A stretch of 6,751 bases of DNA, from the NCBI GenBank assembly GCA_030668755.1, contig DAOVEW010000058.1, positions 1 to 6,751 on the forward strand, given 5' to 3'. Made by a program: the position numbers and the translations under genes. Position 1 is the stretch's first letter; every line of letters begins with the position of its first letter. The DNA is from Bacillota bacterium. Its GTDB lineage: Bacteria; Armatimonadota; Hebobacteria; Hebobacterales; Hebobacteraceae. The notes below the pieces were generated by a model. It was not told the DNA's origin and did not search any database. It worked only from the letters and a program-made list of their open reading frames with translations. Positions 1 through 6,379 of this stretch are shown here, one piece after another.

Positions 1-399
1 ATGATTGCGGTCACCGCCCTGGCACCAATTGTCATCAACACTAGCGCGGGCGTGAAGGGGGTGGACGAGATGTACCTCCGCGCCGCCCGCATGATGGGGG
101 CCGACGACCGCACCCTCTTCCTCAGAGTACTGCTGCCCGGCTCCCTGCCTCACCTCCTCAGCGGCCTCCGCGTCGGCCTGGCCAATGGCTGGCGCGTCTT
201 AGTGGCCGCAGAAATGATCGTGGGCACCGGTACCGGTCTCGGTTACTCCATCCTCCAGGCTCGCTGGACCCTTGACTACGCCTCCTCCTTCGTATGTCTG
301 CTGCTCATCTGCCTGATCGGACTGTTCATCGAGCGCGGCGTCTTCGGGCCCCTCGAACGCCGCACCGTCGAGCGCAGGGGCCTCGCCCCGGCCGGGTGA
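1..399 (+). CDS. ABC transporter permease, NitT/TauT (SsuC/TauC-like) family, 5'-truncated by window edge
   Basis: This is the inner-membrane channel subunit of an importer for small anions or sulfonate-like solutes. The visible 132 residues match the C-terminal half of the family. An EAA loop that docks on the ATPase runs from about residue 28 (AARMMGAD) to LLPGSLP at 44-50. It is followed by the conserved GLRVGLANGWRVLVAAEM segment (55-72), the GLGYSI stretch (79-84) and a last hydrophobic membrane helix at about 95-110, with a basic cytoplasmic tail. Family members are usually about 250 residues, so roughly the first half lies upstream. The ATG at base 1 is probably an internal methionine, not the start. 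The stop is 5 nt before the ATPase ATG, so the two are likely translationally coupled. The fold assignment is firm; the transported substrate is not readable from it. Confidence 0.9.
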   Translation: MIAVTALAPIVINTSAGVKGVDEMYLRAARMMGADDRTLFLRVLLPGSLPHLLSGLRVGLANGWRVLVAAEMIVGTGTGLGYSILQARWTLDYASSFVCLLLICLIGLFIERGVFGPLERRTVERRGLAPAG

Positions 400-404
400 T
401 CCCG

Positions 405-1217
405 ATGATCGAGCTGCCACAGGTTTCCAAAGTGTTCCCTAACCAGGAGACAGGCCAGCACGTGCAGGCCCTTCAGGACGTCAGCCTCCGCATCGAGGAA
501 AACGAGTTCCTCTGCCTGCTCGGCCCCAGCGGGTGCGGCAAGAGCACCCTGCTCAATCTAGTGGCCGGCTTCGAGCGGCCCACGGCTGGCCGTGTGCTGT
601 TCGCGGGCAAACCAGTGGAGAATCCCGGCCCAGACCGGGGCGTGGTCTTTCAGGACCCAACCCTGTTCCCCTGGCTCACCGTCGAGCAGAATGTGGCATT
701 CGGTCTGCGCAATCTCAAACTCAGTCCAGTTGAGTGCCGCCGCATCGCTCGCCGTTTCCTCACCTCGGTGGGGCTGGACTCCTTCGCGGGCGCCCGGGCC
801 CACCAGCTCTCCGGCGGCATGAAGCAGCGCGTCGCTCTGGCCAGAGTGCTGGCCCTCGACCCGCGCGCGCTGCTCATGGACGAGCCCTTCGGCGCCCTGG
901 ACGCGCAGACCCGAGACCGGCTTCAAGATGAGCTCCTGCGCATCTGGCAGAACCACCGCAAGACTGTTCTCTTCGTCACCCACAACGTCGAGGAGGCCGT
1001 CTACCTCGCCGACCGCGTTGCCGTCCTCGCCCCCGCGCCCGACAGCATCGGCGCCGATGTCCCCATCGCCATTCCCCGCCCACGCGACCGATTCTCCGCC
1101 GAGCTGCGAGAGGCGATTATGGCCCTAATGGGCGTGCTCGCCGACCTGCCCTGCTGTGTCCTTCCCTCTCAGATCGAGCCGGCCGGGGAGACCATCCTCC
1201 TTCGCGAGGGAGGCTGA
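405..1217 (+). CDS. ABC transporter ATP-binding protein, NrtD/SsuB/TauB family
   Basis: This is the cytoplasmic ATPase that powers the importer, 270 residues from the chosen ATG. Visible motifs are Walker A GPSGCGKST (40-48), Q-loop Gln83 in VVFQDPTLFPW, signature LSGGMKQR (135-142), Walker B RALLMDEP (154-161) followed by a D-loop (GALD), and H-loop His193 in VTHNVEEAVYLADR. All catalytic elements are intact. FQDPTLFPWLTV and the EEAVYLADRV stretch are typical of the nitrate/sulfonate/taurine importer ATPases. The frame stays open upstream inside the permease gene. I chose ATG 405 because the protein then begins at the normal family N-terminus, 5 nt after the permease stop. Bases 395-402 (ggtgatcc) are complementary to the 16S rRNA tail next to the core anti-SD and would give sensible spacing. 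GTG 396, overlapping the permease TGA, is an alternative adding three residues. The last 25 or so residues, with a Cys-Cys pair at 250-251, form a tail of unknown role. Confidence 0.93.
   Translation: MIELPQVSKVFPNQETGQHVQALQDVSLRIEENEFLCLLGPSGCGKSTLLNLVAGFERPTAGRVLFAGKPVENPGPDRGVVFQDPTLFPWLTVEQNVAFGLRNLKLSPVECRRIARRFLTSVGLDSFAGARAHQLSGGMKQRVALARVLALDPRALLMDEPFGALDAQTRDRLQDELLRIWQNHRKTVLFVTHNVEEAVYLADRVAVLAPAPDSIGADVPIAIPRPRDRFSAELREAIMALMGVLADLPCCVLPSQIEPAGETILLREGG
1208..1213 (+). promoter_or_regulatory. Ribosome binding site for first substrate-binding protein
   Basis: The sequence gggagg lies inside the last codons of the ATPase gene, 10 nt before ATG 1224. It supports that start and tight coupling with the ATPase gene, whose stop is only 6 nt upstream of the ATG. 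Confidence 0.6.
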
Positions 1218-1223
1218 ACTATC

Positions 1224-2231
1224 ATGCAAACAGCATTCTGGAGCACGCGAAGAATCCGGCTTGCCGGTCTTTTCCAGCTGCTGGCTGGCTGCTCGATCAC
1301 CGCTCTCTGCCTCGGGGGATGCGCCAAACCCGAGCGCGAGGGCCCCGCGCCATCCAGTACGACGCTCTGTTTCGCCTACCAAGACCGTGTCGCCGACGCG
1401 GCCAGCATCATCGCTGTGGCAAAGGGCTTCTTCGATCAGGAAGGCCTGGCCGTGAAGCCCCTCGTCTTCAGCAGCGGGCCTGCGTGTTCCGAGACCCTGC
1501 TGGCTGGAAGCGCAGATATTGGGACCATGGGAGACACCACCTCCATCATCGCCGTCAGCCGCGCCCCGGTTAAGATCATTGCCAGCCATGGAGGTGGAGA
1601 CCACCGCCACCGCATCATCGTCGCCGTTGATAGCCCGATCCGTTCCCCCTCCGATCTCGTGGGCAAGCGCCTTGCGGTCAAGAAGGGCACCTCCACCTAT
1701 GGCGGACTCCTCGCCTGGGCCGAATCGGTGAACCTGGACCTTTCCAAGGTCAAAGTCACCGACCTGCGCCCTACTGACATGGCCGACGCACTCCTCTCCG
1801 GCGCGGTGGATGCTATCGTGGCCAGCGAACCCACCCCTTCGGTTGTCGAAGAGCGAGGCGGCCGCGAACTCTCCACCCTCGGCGGCCTGGGCAACAACTA
1901 CCCCATCCTCCTGGTCGCCAGAAGCGAATTTCTCCGGGATCATCCCGACGCTGTGGTCCGTTTCCTCCGCGCGCTGCTGCGCGCCGCCGCCTTCATCGAG
2001 CACCACCCCGACGAGGCCGTCCAGATAGTCGCTGCGAAGACCGGCCTCTCCTCCACCGCCCTCCGGCGTGCCATGAGCCACCACTACTACCGGGTGCAGG
2101 TGGACGAAATCACCCGTTCCAGCCTCGAGAATACTGCCCGGTTCATCGCGGACCAGGGCATCATCACAGATGTCCCAGCGCTTTCGGAGGCCATCGACGA
2201 TACTTTCCTTCAGCGAGCTCGCCAACAATAG
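1224..2231 (+). CDS. NitT/TauT-type ABC transporter substrate-binding lipoprotein (first of two)
   Basis: This is the periplasmic receptor of the importer, 335 residues, a normal length. The N-terminus has basic residues (RR at 9-10, R12), a hydrophobic stretch and a lipobox LGGC with Cys33, so it is probably a lipid-anchored protein. The mature part shows the SsuA/NrtA/NMT1-like two-lobed fold: AYQDRVADAASIIAVAKGFF (about 51-70), where the ligand cleft begins, LLAGSADIGTMGD (92-104), DLVGKRLAVKKGTSTYG (144-160) starting the second lobe, LLSGAVDAIVASEPTP (190-205), and GLGNNYPILLV (221-231). The C-terminal helices carry the HPDAVVRFLRAL and HHPDEAVQIVA patterns. It lies 6 nt after the ATPase gene and 37 nt before a related receptor, to which it is about 45% identical by hand count over residues 48-210. 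A His-rich loop (SHGGGDHRHR, 121-130) is partly replaced in the second copy. The ligand is unknown; nitrate, taurine, sulfonates and pyrimidine precursors are all carried by this family. Confidence 0.9.
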   Translation: MQTAFWSTRRIRLAGLFQLLAGCSITALCLGGCAKPEREGPAPSSTTLCFAYQDRVADAASIIAVAKGFFDQEGLAVKPLVFSSGPACSETLLAGSADIGTMGDTTSIIAVSRAPVKIIASHGGGDHRHRIIVAVDSPIRSPSDLVGKRLAVKKGTSTYGGLLAWAESVNLDLSKVKVTDLRPTDMADALLSGAVDAIVASEPTPSVVEERGGRELSTLGGLGNNYPILLVARSEFLRDHPDAVVRFLRALLRAAAFIEHHPDEAVQIVAAKTGLSSTALRRAMSHHYYRVQVDEITRSSLENTARFIADQGIITDVPALSEAIDDTFLQRARQQ

Positions 2232-2253
2232 GACCTCCCTGCCGGGCCCCCGG

Positions 2254-2259
2254 AAAGGA
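2254..2259 (+). promoter_or_regulatory. Ribosome binding site for second substrate-binding protein
   Basis: An aaagga-type site in the 37-nt gap between the two receptor genes, 9 nt before ATG 2269. It fixes the start at that ATG. Confidence 0.55.
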
Positions 2260-2268
2260 AACTGAACC

Positions 2269-3288
2269 ATGAAGCGATCATCTTACCGACCATCAGCCGT
2301 ACGCCGGAGCCGACCAGCACCGCTCGTCTCAGTTGCCTTTGCCGTCCTCCTCGCGGTCTGCTCGGGCTGCGCGAGGAAAATGGATGACACCACGACGGCC
2401 GCGCCTACCCGGCTCCGCCTCGCCTACGGCAAGAAGATCCACTACGCTCCTCAGATTGTCGCTCTCAAGAAAGGATACTTCGCCCAGCAAGGCGTTGCCA
2501 TCGAACCCAAAGTGGTCCAGGCCGGCATCCAGGCCGCAGAGGCGCTGACCTCAGGCAGTGCCGACGCCGCGGTTATGGGCGACGCCCCCGGCATCATCGC
2601 CGCCGCCTCCGGCATGCCAGTGCGCATCGTCGCCTCTTACGGCGGCGGGGAGCGCATGCACCGACTCGTTGCTGCCCCGAAATCCGGCATTCGCTCCGCC
2701 GCCGACCTCCGCGGCAAGCGTATCGGGGTCCAGATGGGATCCAGCACCCACGGTGCCTTTCTGCTCTTCCTCGAGAAGAACGGCCTCGATGTCAAGCACC
2801 TGAAGCTAGTCCCTCTCAACCCGCGCGACATGCCCGAGGCGATGCTGGCCGGAGACCTAGACGCTGGCGTCGGCAGCGAGCCGTGGCCCAGCAACATCGA
2901 GGAACGTGTCACTGGCAGCTACGAGGTGGCCACCCTATCCGGCCTGGGCAACACCTATCCCCTTGTCATGCTGGTCACAGAGCGTTATGCCAAGGAGCAC
3001 CCCGATGCCGTAGTCGCCGCCCTCCGCGCCACCCAACAGTCGGTGGACTTCATGCATCAGCATCCCGACGAAGCCGCCTCCCTAATATCGGCGGCCACTG
3101 GTGTCCCCGTCGCGCGCGAGCGCAAGATCATGGATACCCTTGAGTGGCGAGTCGTCCTGGACGACGCGACCGTGGACAGTCTCAGGCAGACTGCCGGGTT
3201 CCTCCGGGCTCAGGACAAGATTCAGCATCTGCCGGACTGGGATCAGGTGATCGACCGCTCGTTCGTCCAGCAGCCAGGTGCGCTCTAG
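2269..3288 (+). CDS. NitT/TauT-type ABC transporter substrate-binding lipoprotein (second of two)
   Basis: This is a second periplasmic receptor, 339 residues, paralogous to the preceding gene along its full length. The signal region has an Arg-rich start (R7, R12, R13, R15), a hydrophobic core at about 19-30 and a lipobox-like VCSGC with Cys34. Cys at the -3 position is less usual, and Cys31 is a poorer alternative. Fold landmarks are LAYGKKIHYAPQIVALKKGY (51-70), LTSGSADAAVMGDAPGII (93-110), ADLRGKRIGVQMGSSTHG (145-162), MLAGDLDAGVGSEPWP (192-207) and GLGNTYPLVML (225-235). Many differences from the first copy fall where this family lines its cleft: SEPWP against SEPTP, GSSTHG against GTSTYG, and YGKKIHYAPQ against YQDRVADAAS. 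The two probably bind related but different ligands. Only one permease stop and one ATPase gene are visible, so both receptors probably serve the same channel. The porin gene follows after 45 nt. Confidence 0.9.
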   Translation: MKRSSYRPSAVRRSRPAPLVSVAFAVLLAVCSGCARKMDDTTTAAPTRLRLAYGKKIHYAPQIVALKKGYFAQQGVAIEPKVVQAGIQAAEALTSGSADAAVMGDAPGIIAAASGMPVRIVASYGGGERMHRLVAAPKSGIRSAADLRGKRIGVQMGSSTHGAFLLFLEKNGLDVKHLKLVPLNPRDMPEAMLAGDLDAGVGSEPWPSNIEERVTGSYEVATLSGLGNTYPLVMLVTERYAKEHPDAVVAALRATQQSVDFMHQHPDEAASLISAATGVPVARERKIMDTLEWRVVLDDATVDSLRQTAGFLRAQDKIQHLPDWDQVIDRSFVQQPGAL

Positions 3289-3333
3289 CTGCATCGAGTA
3301 AGCATCACTAACTATGTCTGAAAAGGGAGTCAG
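3289..3333 (+). other. Intergenic spacer, comparatively AT-rich
   Basis: This 45-nt gap between the second receptor gene and the porin gene is the longest in the window and clearly richer in A/T than the coding DNA. It contains the porin ribosome binding site (agggag, 3324-3329, 4 nt before the ATG). I see no stem-loop followed by a T run and no convincing -35/-10 pair, so it is probably only a spacer. An internal promoter cannot be excluded. Confidence 0.4.
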
Positions 3334-4599
3334 ATGAAACGGTATCTTAGAATCATCGCGTTGACGCTGTTCATCGGCGGGTCGGCAGCGGCCCGCCTGC
3401 CGGCCGCGGAAGCTAAGGACCCGGTGCAACAGGACTCGCTCTCTGACCTGATCGACGTGCTGGCCGAAAAGGGCATCCTTTCCACGGAAGAGCAAGAGGG
3501 CCTGAAGCAGCGCATCGAAGCGGCCGAGAAGGCGGCCCCGCCTCCCGCCCCCGAGAAGCCGGAGTACCCGACTGTTAAGACCAAGGTCCGCGTCGAGACC
3601 CGCTTCTCCAGCGTCCAGGAGGACGAAGGCCAGCCCTACTTCGGCTCCCGTGACGACCGCACCGGGGGCGACGGATTCGCGCTGCGCCGCGCCCGTCTCT
3701 ACGTCATGGGCGACCTCAACCCCAACACCGGATACAAGGTGCAGTACCAGTCTGACTGGGGGCACGACAAAGTGAACCTCCACATCGGCCAGATGGAGTG
3801 GCGAGGCTGGGAATTCGCCGACCTCATCATGGGGCAGGTCCAGTCCCCCGTTGGCTACGAGCTCCCTGTGTCTGACGCCTACCTTCTCTGCACGGACCGC
3901 TCCGCCGTCAGCAACTTCCTGCCACCAGACAAAGACATCGGCCTCCGGCTCGACAGCAAGCGGCCGATCCTCGGCCGGCTCGACTACCAGCTCTACCTGG
4001 GCAATGGCAGCGGCAAGCACACGACCAACACCGACGGCGGCTACCTATGGGCGAGCCGCGTTACCGCAGAGCCCAGGCCCGACTTGTCCGTAGGAGCCAG
4101 CTACTCCCACAACCGCGGCACCGACTACAGCCCCTACCAGAGCCGCTTCCTGAACAAGAACGGTGACCCCTACGGCCTGCTGGCCGCCTACGCGGCGGCC
4201 AGCGTCGACGAGACATGCTGGGAGATCGATGCCCAGTGGCGCTCACAGGACTCCTGCCTCTGGGCAGAGTACATTCGGTCGAAGATCGCTCCCGACGGCA
4301 CCGCCTCCATCACCACTGACGGCTACTACGTCTACCTCCATCACCTCCTCCCGTACCGAGGCCAGCGCGATAAGCTTGAGGCCCTCTTGGGCTACCAGCA
4401 GTTCGACGCCAACCGCGACGTGACCGACCAATATGACCTCACCGCCTACACCCTCGGCCTCAACTATCACATCACCGGCAGCCGTTACGGCAAGCCCCGC
4501 TGCCAGGAGATGATACGTCTCAACTACGTCTGGAGCCGAGAGGCCGAAGGTGAGGTCGACAACGACAAGCTCGTCATCCAGTATCAGCTCTGGTTCTGA
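3334..4599 (+). CDS. Outer-membrane porin, phosphate-selective porin O/P (OprO/OprP-like) family
   Basis: This is a probable outer-membrane beta-barrel channel of 421 residues, a usual length for the family. It has a signal peptide (KR at 2-3, hydrophobic core about 5-20, likely cleavage after Ala-Glu-Ala at 25-27). Next comes a charged helical segment (about 33-69) with DLIDVLAEKGILSTEEQEGL, typical of the N-terminal coiled coil of this family, and a Pro-rich linker (69-79, APPPAPEKPEY). The barrel begins near 82 with TKVRVETRFS and continues with the family hallmark RRARLYVMGDLNPNTGYKVQ (118-137). Alternating hydrophobic and aromatic strands follow, for example YQLYLGNGSG (218-227), LSVGASYSHN (251-260) and AYTLGLNYHI (371-380). 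The last strand ends LVIQYQLWF; a C-terminal Phe is the classic barrel-assembly signal. It lies between the importer genes and the methyltransferase genes, which suggests it admits the same solute. Named relatives pass phosphate or pyrophosphate, but many members have other or unknown specificity, so phosphate should not be assumed. Confidence 0.88.
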   Translation: MKRYLRIIALTLFIGGSAAARLPAAEAKDPVQQDSLSDLIDVLAEKGILSTEEQEGLKQRIEAAEKAAPPPAPEKPEYPTVKTKVRVETRFSSVQEDEGQPYFGSRDDRTGGDGFALRRARLYVMGDLNPNTGYKVQYQSDWGHDKVNLHIGQMEWRGWEFADLIMGQVQSPVGYELPVSDAYLLCTDRSAVSNFLPPDKDIGLRLDSKRPILGRLDYQLYLGNGSGKHTTNTDGGYLWASRVTAEPRPDLSVGASYSHNRGTDYSPYQSRFLNKNGDPYGLLAAYAAASVDETCWEIDAQWRSQDSCLWAEYIRSKIAPDGTASITTDGYYVYLHHLLPYRGQRDKLEALLGYQQFDANRDVTDQYDLTAYTLGLNYHITGSRYGKPRCQEMIRLNYVWSREAEGEVDNDKLVIQYQLWF

Positions 4600-4601
4600 G
4601 C

Positions 4602-4606
4602 GGGAG
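4602..4606 (+). promoter_or_regulatory. Ribosome binding site that selects the GTG 4616 start
   Basis: The sequence gggag lies just after the porin stop and 9 nt before GTG 4616. An in-frame ATG at 4550 lies inside the porin gene and would add 22 Ser/Thr-rich residues foreign to the family, so this site decides for the GTG. Confidence 0.65.
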
Positions 4607-4615
4607 TACACCGCT

Positions 4616-5674
4616 GTGAACTCGCGCCACCGCGTGGAGGCCGCCCTCCGCGGGGAGACAACCGATGTGGTCCCCGTCTTCCTCCGGGACCTCACCCTCG
4701 GGCTAGATGTCTGCGACCTGACAACCCCGGAAGTCTGCGCGGGAGGTCCGGGTGGCACTTACGATGCCGACAAATCCGCCCGCTGTGTCATCGAGACCCA
4801 ACGCCTCCTCGGCCACGACTGTGTGGTCGGCAGTATCCACGACCTCGGCCTCGACGTGGACGCGCTCGGCGGTCGCGTCGAATTCCCCGAGCGAGAGATC
4901 CCTTATGTCGTCGAACCTGTCTTCCCCACCGCCCAAGCGATCGCTCGCGCCCATCTGCCAGACCTCCACAGCCAGGGCCGCATGCCCGGCGTCCTGCGGG
5001 CCTACCAGATCGTTGCCAAGGCCCTCGGCGACGAAGTTGCCATCGCGGCCAACGTCGAGGGCCCTGTCACTAAGGCCGGTCTGCTGCGCGGGCTGGACTC
5101 TCTGCTCTCCGACATGGTGCGCGACCCGGCTGCCGCCCGGGCGGCGATTGACTTCGCGGTCGCACTGGCCTGTGAGCACGTCCGCGCCGTGCTCGACGCA
5201 GGCGCGCATTTCGTCTTCGTGGCCGCCGCCTCCGATGGTCCCGGCATCATCCGGCCGGAGCAGTATCTCGAATATACGATTCCCGGCCTGGCCGAAATCC
5301 TCGCCGCCGCGCGCGAGCGCGGCGCCCCGGTGGTCTTCCACCCCCATGGCCCCTTCACCCAGGAGCGCTTCTGGCCCTTGGTTGAGGCCGCCATCGAAAC
5401 CGGCATCGCAGGGTTTCAATTCGGAGAGAACAACGACCTCGCCATCGCCAAACAGCGTTGGGGCCAGCGCATCTGCATCCTGGGCGGGGTGGACATTCCC
5501 GAAGTCCTCTTGCCCGGCCCCCCAGAGCGCATCCGCGGGGCGACCAAGAGTGCCATAGCGCACGCCGGAAAGGGTGGCGGATATGTCCTCATGCCCTCCT
5601 GCTCCATTCATCGCGGCTTCCCCATTGACCACCTCACAGCCATGATCGAAACCGCGAGGCAAGGCGCGGTCTAG
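4616..5674 (+). CDS. Uroporphyrinogen decarboxylase-family (UROD-fold) cobalamin methyltransferase, MtaA/CmuA-like
   Basis: This is a probable methyltransferase moving a methyl group to or from the corrinoid protein encoded next. From GTG 4616 it is 352 residues, normal for the family, and opens with the typical NSRHRVEAALRGETTDVVPV. Other landmarks are HDLGLDVDALGGRVEFPE (75-92, matching the D-x-x-x-E/D-A-x-x-x-G pattern of the family), ANVEGPVTKAG (145-155), ASDGPGIIRPEQYLEY (205-220), VVFHPHGPF (239-247), CILGGVDIPEVLLPGPPE (287-304) and GGYVLMPSCSIHRG (321-334). MtaA and MtbA bind zinc through His-X-Cys and a distal Cys. Here the matching positions appear to be His242-Pro-His244 and Cys329, a variant site. 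It starts 16 nt after the porin gene and ends 33 nt before the corrinoid-protein ATG. True heme-pathway HemE is unlikely given the divergent sequence and the corrinoid-protein neighbour. Whether it acts on the methylated substrate or on a cofactor such as tetrahydrofolate or a thiol is unknown. Confidence 0.85.
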   Translation: MNSRHRVEAALRGETTDVVPVFLRDLTLGLDVCDLTTPEVCAGGPGGTYDADKSARCVIETQRLLGHDCVVGSIHDLGLDVDALGGRVEFPEREIPYVVEPVFPTAQAIARAHLPDLHSQGRMPGVLRAYQIVAKALGDEVAIAANVEGPVTKAGLLRGLDSLLSDMVRDPAAARAAIDFAVALACEHVRAVLDAGAHFVFVAAASDGPGIIRPEQYLEYTIPGLAEILAAARERGAPVVFHPHGPFTQERFWPLVEAAIETGIAGFQFGENNDLAIAKQRWGQRICILGGVDIPEVLLPGPPERIRGATKSAIAHAGKGGGYVLMPSCSIHRGFPIDHLTAMIETARQGAV

Positions 5675-5695
5675 TCGCCAAGCTTGACTGCCACT

Positions 5696-5700
5696 AGGAA
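5696..5700 (+). promoter_or_regulatory. Ribosome binding site that selects the ATG 5708 start
   Basis: The sequence aggaa lies 7 nt before ATG 5708. The in-frame TTG at 5684, which would add eight residues, has no comparable site in front of it, so ATG 5708 is preferred. Confidence 0.6.
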
Positions 5701-5707
5701 ACTGGAT

Positions 5708-6379
5708 ATGCACCTCCAGACAGCGACTGCCCAACTCGAGCATGCAATCGAGGCCGGCGACGAAGAAACCGCGCCCAAACTCGCCGAGTTCTTGCTTGAT
5801 CTCGGCGCCGAGCCCACCCACGTTACCGCGGCCCTCTCCCGCGCCATGGCCCGCCTGGGCAAGCAGTTCCAAAGGCTGGACATCTTCGTGCCTGACCTCT
5901 TGGTCGCAGCCGACGCCTTCGAGGCCGCCATGCACGTTATCGAGCCGGCCTTGCACGCCTGTGAGGCCGGCCGCCAGCGGAAAGGCACGGTGGTCATCGG
6001 CGTGGTCGAGGGCGACATCCACACTCTCGGAAAGAACCTCGTGCGCGTCATGCTCGCCGCCGACGGCTTTCAAGTCCACGACCTCGGCCGCGACGTGAAA
6101 GCCGCTCGCTTTGCTCAGGCTGCCCGGGAGTCCAAAGCAGACATCATTGCCATGTCCGCCCTCATGACCACCACCATGGGCCGCATGAAGGATGTGATCG
6201 ACGTCCTCGTCAGTGAGGGCCGACGCGACAACCACAGAGTGATTGTGGGAGGCGCTCCCGTCACTCAACAGTTCGCCGACGAGATCGGCGCCGACGGCTG
6301 CGCCCAGGACGCCTCGCGCGCAGTGGCGCTTGCCAATAGACTGCTGACCTCCGACCGCCCTGTGGGAGGAGAGACTTGA
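5708..6379 (+). CDS. Corrinoid protein of a methyltransferase system (B12-binding, MtaC/MtbC/MtmC-like)
   Basis: This is a cytoplasmic cobalamin carrier that shuttles a methyl group between two methyltransferases, 223 residues from ATG 5708, the usual size. Residues about 1-88 form the helical cap domain of the methionine-synthase type, with MARLGKQFQRLDIFVPDLLV (47-66) and AADAFEAAM (67-75). Residues about 92-215 form the Rossmann-like B12 domain. The base-off/His-on motif D-x-H-x-x-G is intact (Asp103, His105, Gly108 in EGDIHTLGKN), so His105 should coordinate cobalt. MSALMTTTM (149-157) and VIVGGAPV (178-185) are the other cofactor-contact motifs, and ADGCAQDA (195-202) is the usual closing motif. 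It sits between two UROD-family genes, and its last four bases overlap the TTG start of the second. Chloromethane-degrading CmuA has these two modules fused in one protein; here they are separate. Dimethylamine, methanol and methoxyaromatic systems use similar proteins, so the motifs do not reveal the substrate. Confidence 0.93.
   Translation: MHLQTATAQLEHAIEAGDEETAPKLAEFLLDLGAEPTHVTAALSRAMARLGKQFQRLDIFVPDLLVAADAFEAAMHVIEPALHACEAGRQRKGTVVIGVVEGDIHTLGKNLVRVMLAADGFQVHDLGRDVKAARFAQAARESKADIIAMSALMTTTMGRMKDVIDVLVSEGRRDNHRVIVGGAPVTQQFADEIGADGCAQDASRAVALANRLLTSDRPVGGET
6365..6370 (+). promoter_or_regulatory. Ribosome binding site for the TTG-initiated second UROD-family gene
   Basis: A strong ggagga site inside the end of the corrinoid-protein gene, 5 nt before TTG 6376. 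It supports a TTG start that overlaps the preceding stop codon (ttga, 6376-6379). Confidence 0.65.

Noticed and set aside
294..404. ATG 294 as the ATPase start.
   Set aside because: The extra 37 residues are Arg/Pro-rich out-of-frame reading of the permease gene. The normal family N-terminus begins at ATG 405.
2242..2253. Short GC inverted repeat (ccggg/cccgg) after the first receptor gene, considered as a terminator or attenuator.
   Set aside because: The loop is only two bases, no T run follows, and the next gene's ribosome binding site starts immediately. Such a match is common by chance in GC-rich DNA.
1125..2270. Long minus-strand open frame (381 codons) opposite the first receptor gene.
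   Set aside because: It is a shadow of a clear substrate-binding protein gene, is rich in Gly, Asp, Glu and Ala as antisense translations are, and has no recognisable domain.
3289..3333. Possible cobalamin riboswitch or other regulatory RNA ahead of the porin or methyltransferase genes.
   Set aside because: The gap is only 45 nt and the other gaps are shorter, far too small for a B12 riboswitch. No B12-box-like sequence was recognised.
3082..4020. Minus-strand open frame (312 codons) across the end of the second receptor, the spacer and the porin.
   Set aside because: It runs opposite two genes with clear family motifs, and its translation shows no motif of its own.
4550..4615. Upstream ATG 4550 as the start of the first UROD-family gene.
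   Set aside because: It lies inside the porin gene, adds a Ser/Thr-rich run unlike any family N-terminus and lacks a ribosome binding site, whereas GTG 4616 has one at good spacing.
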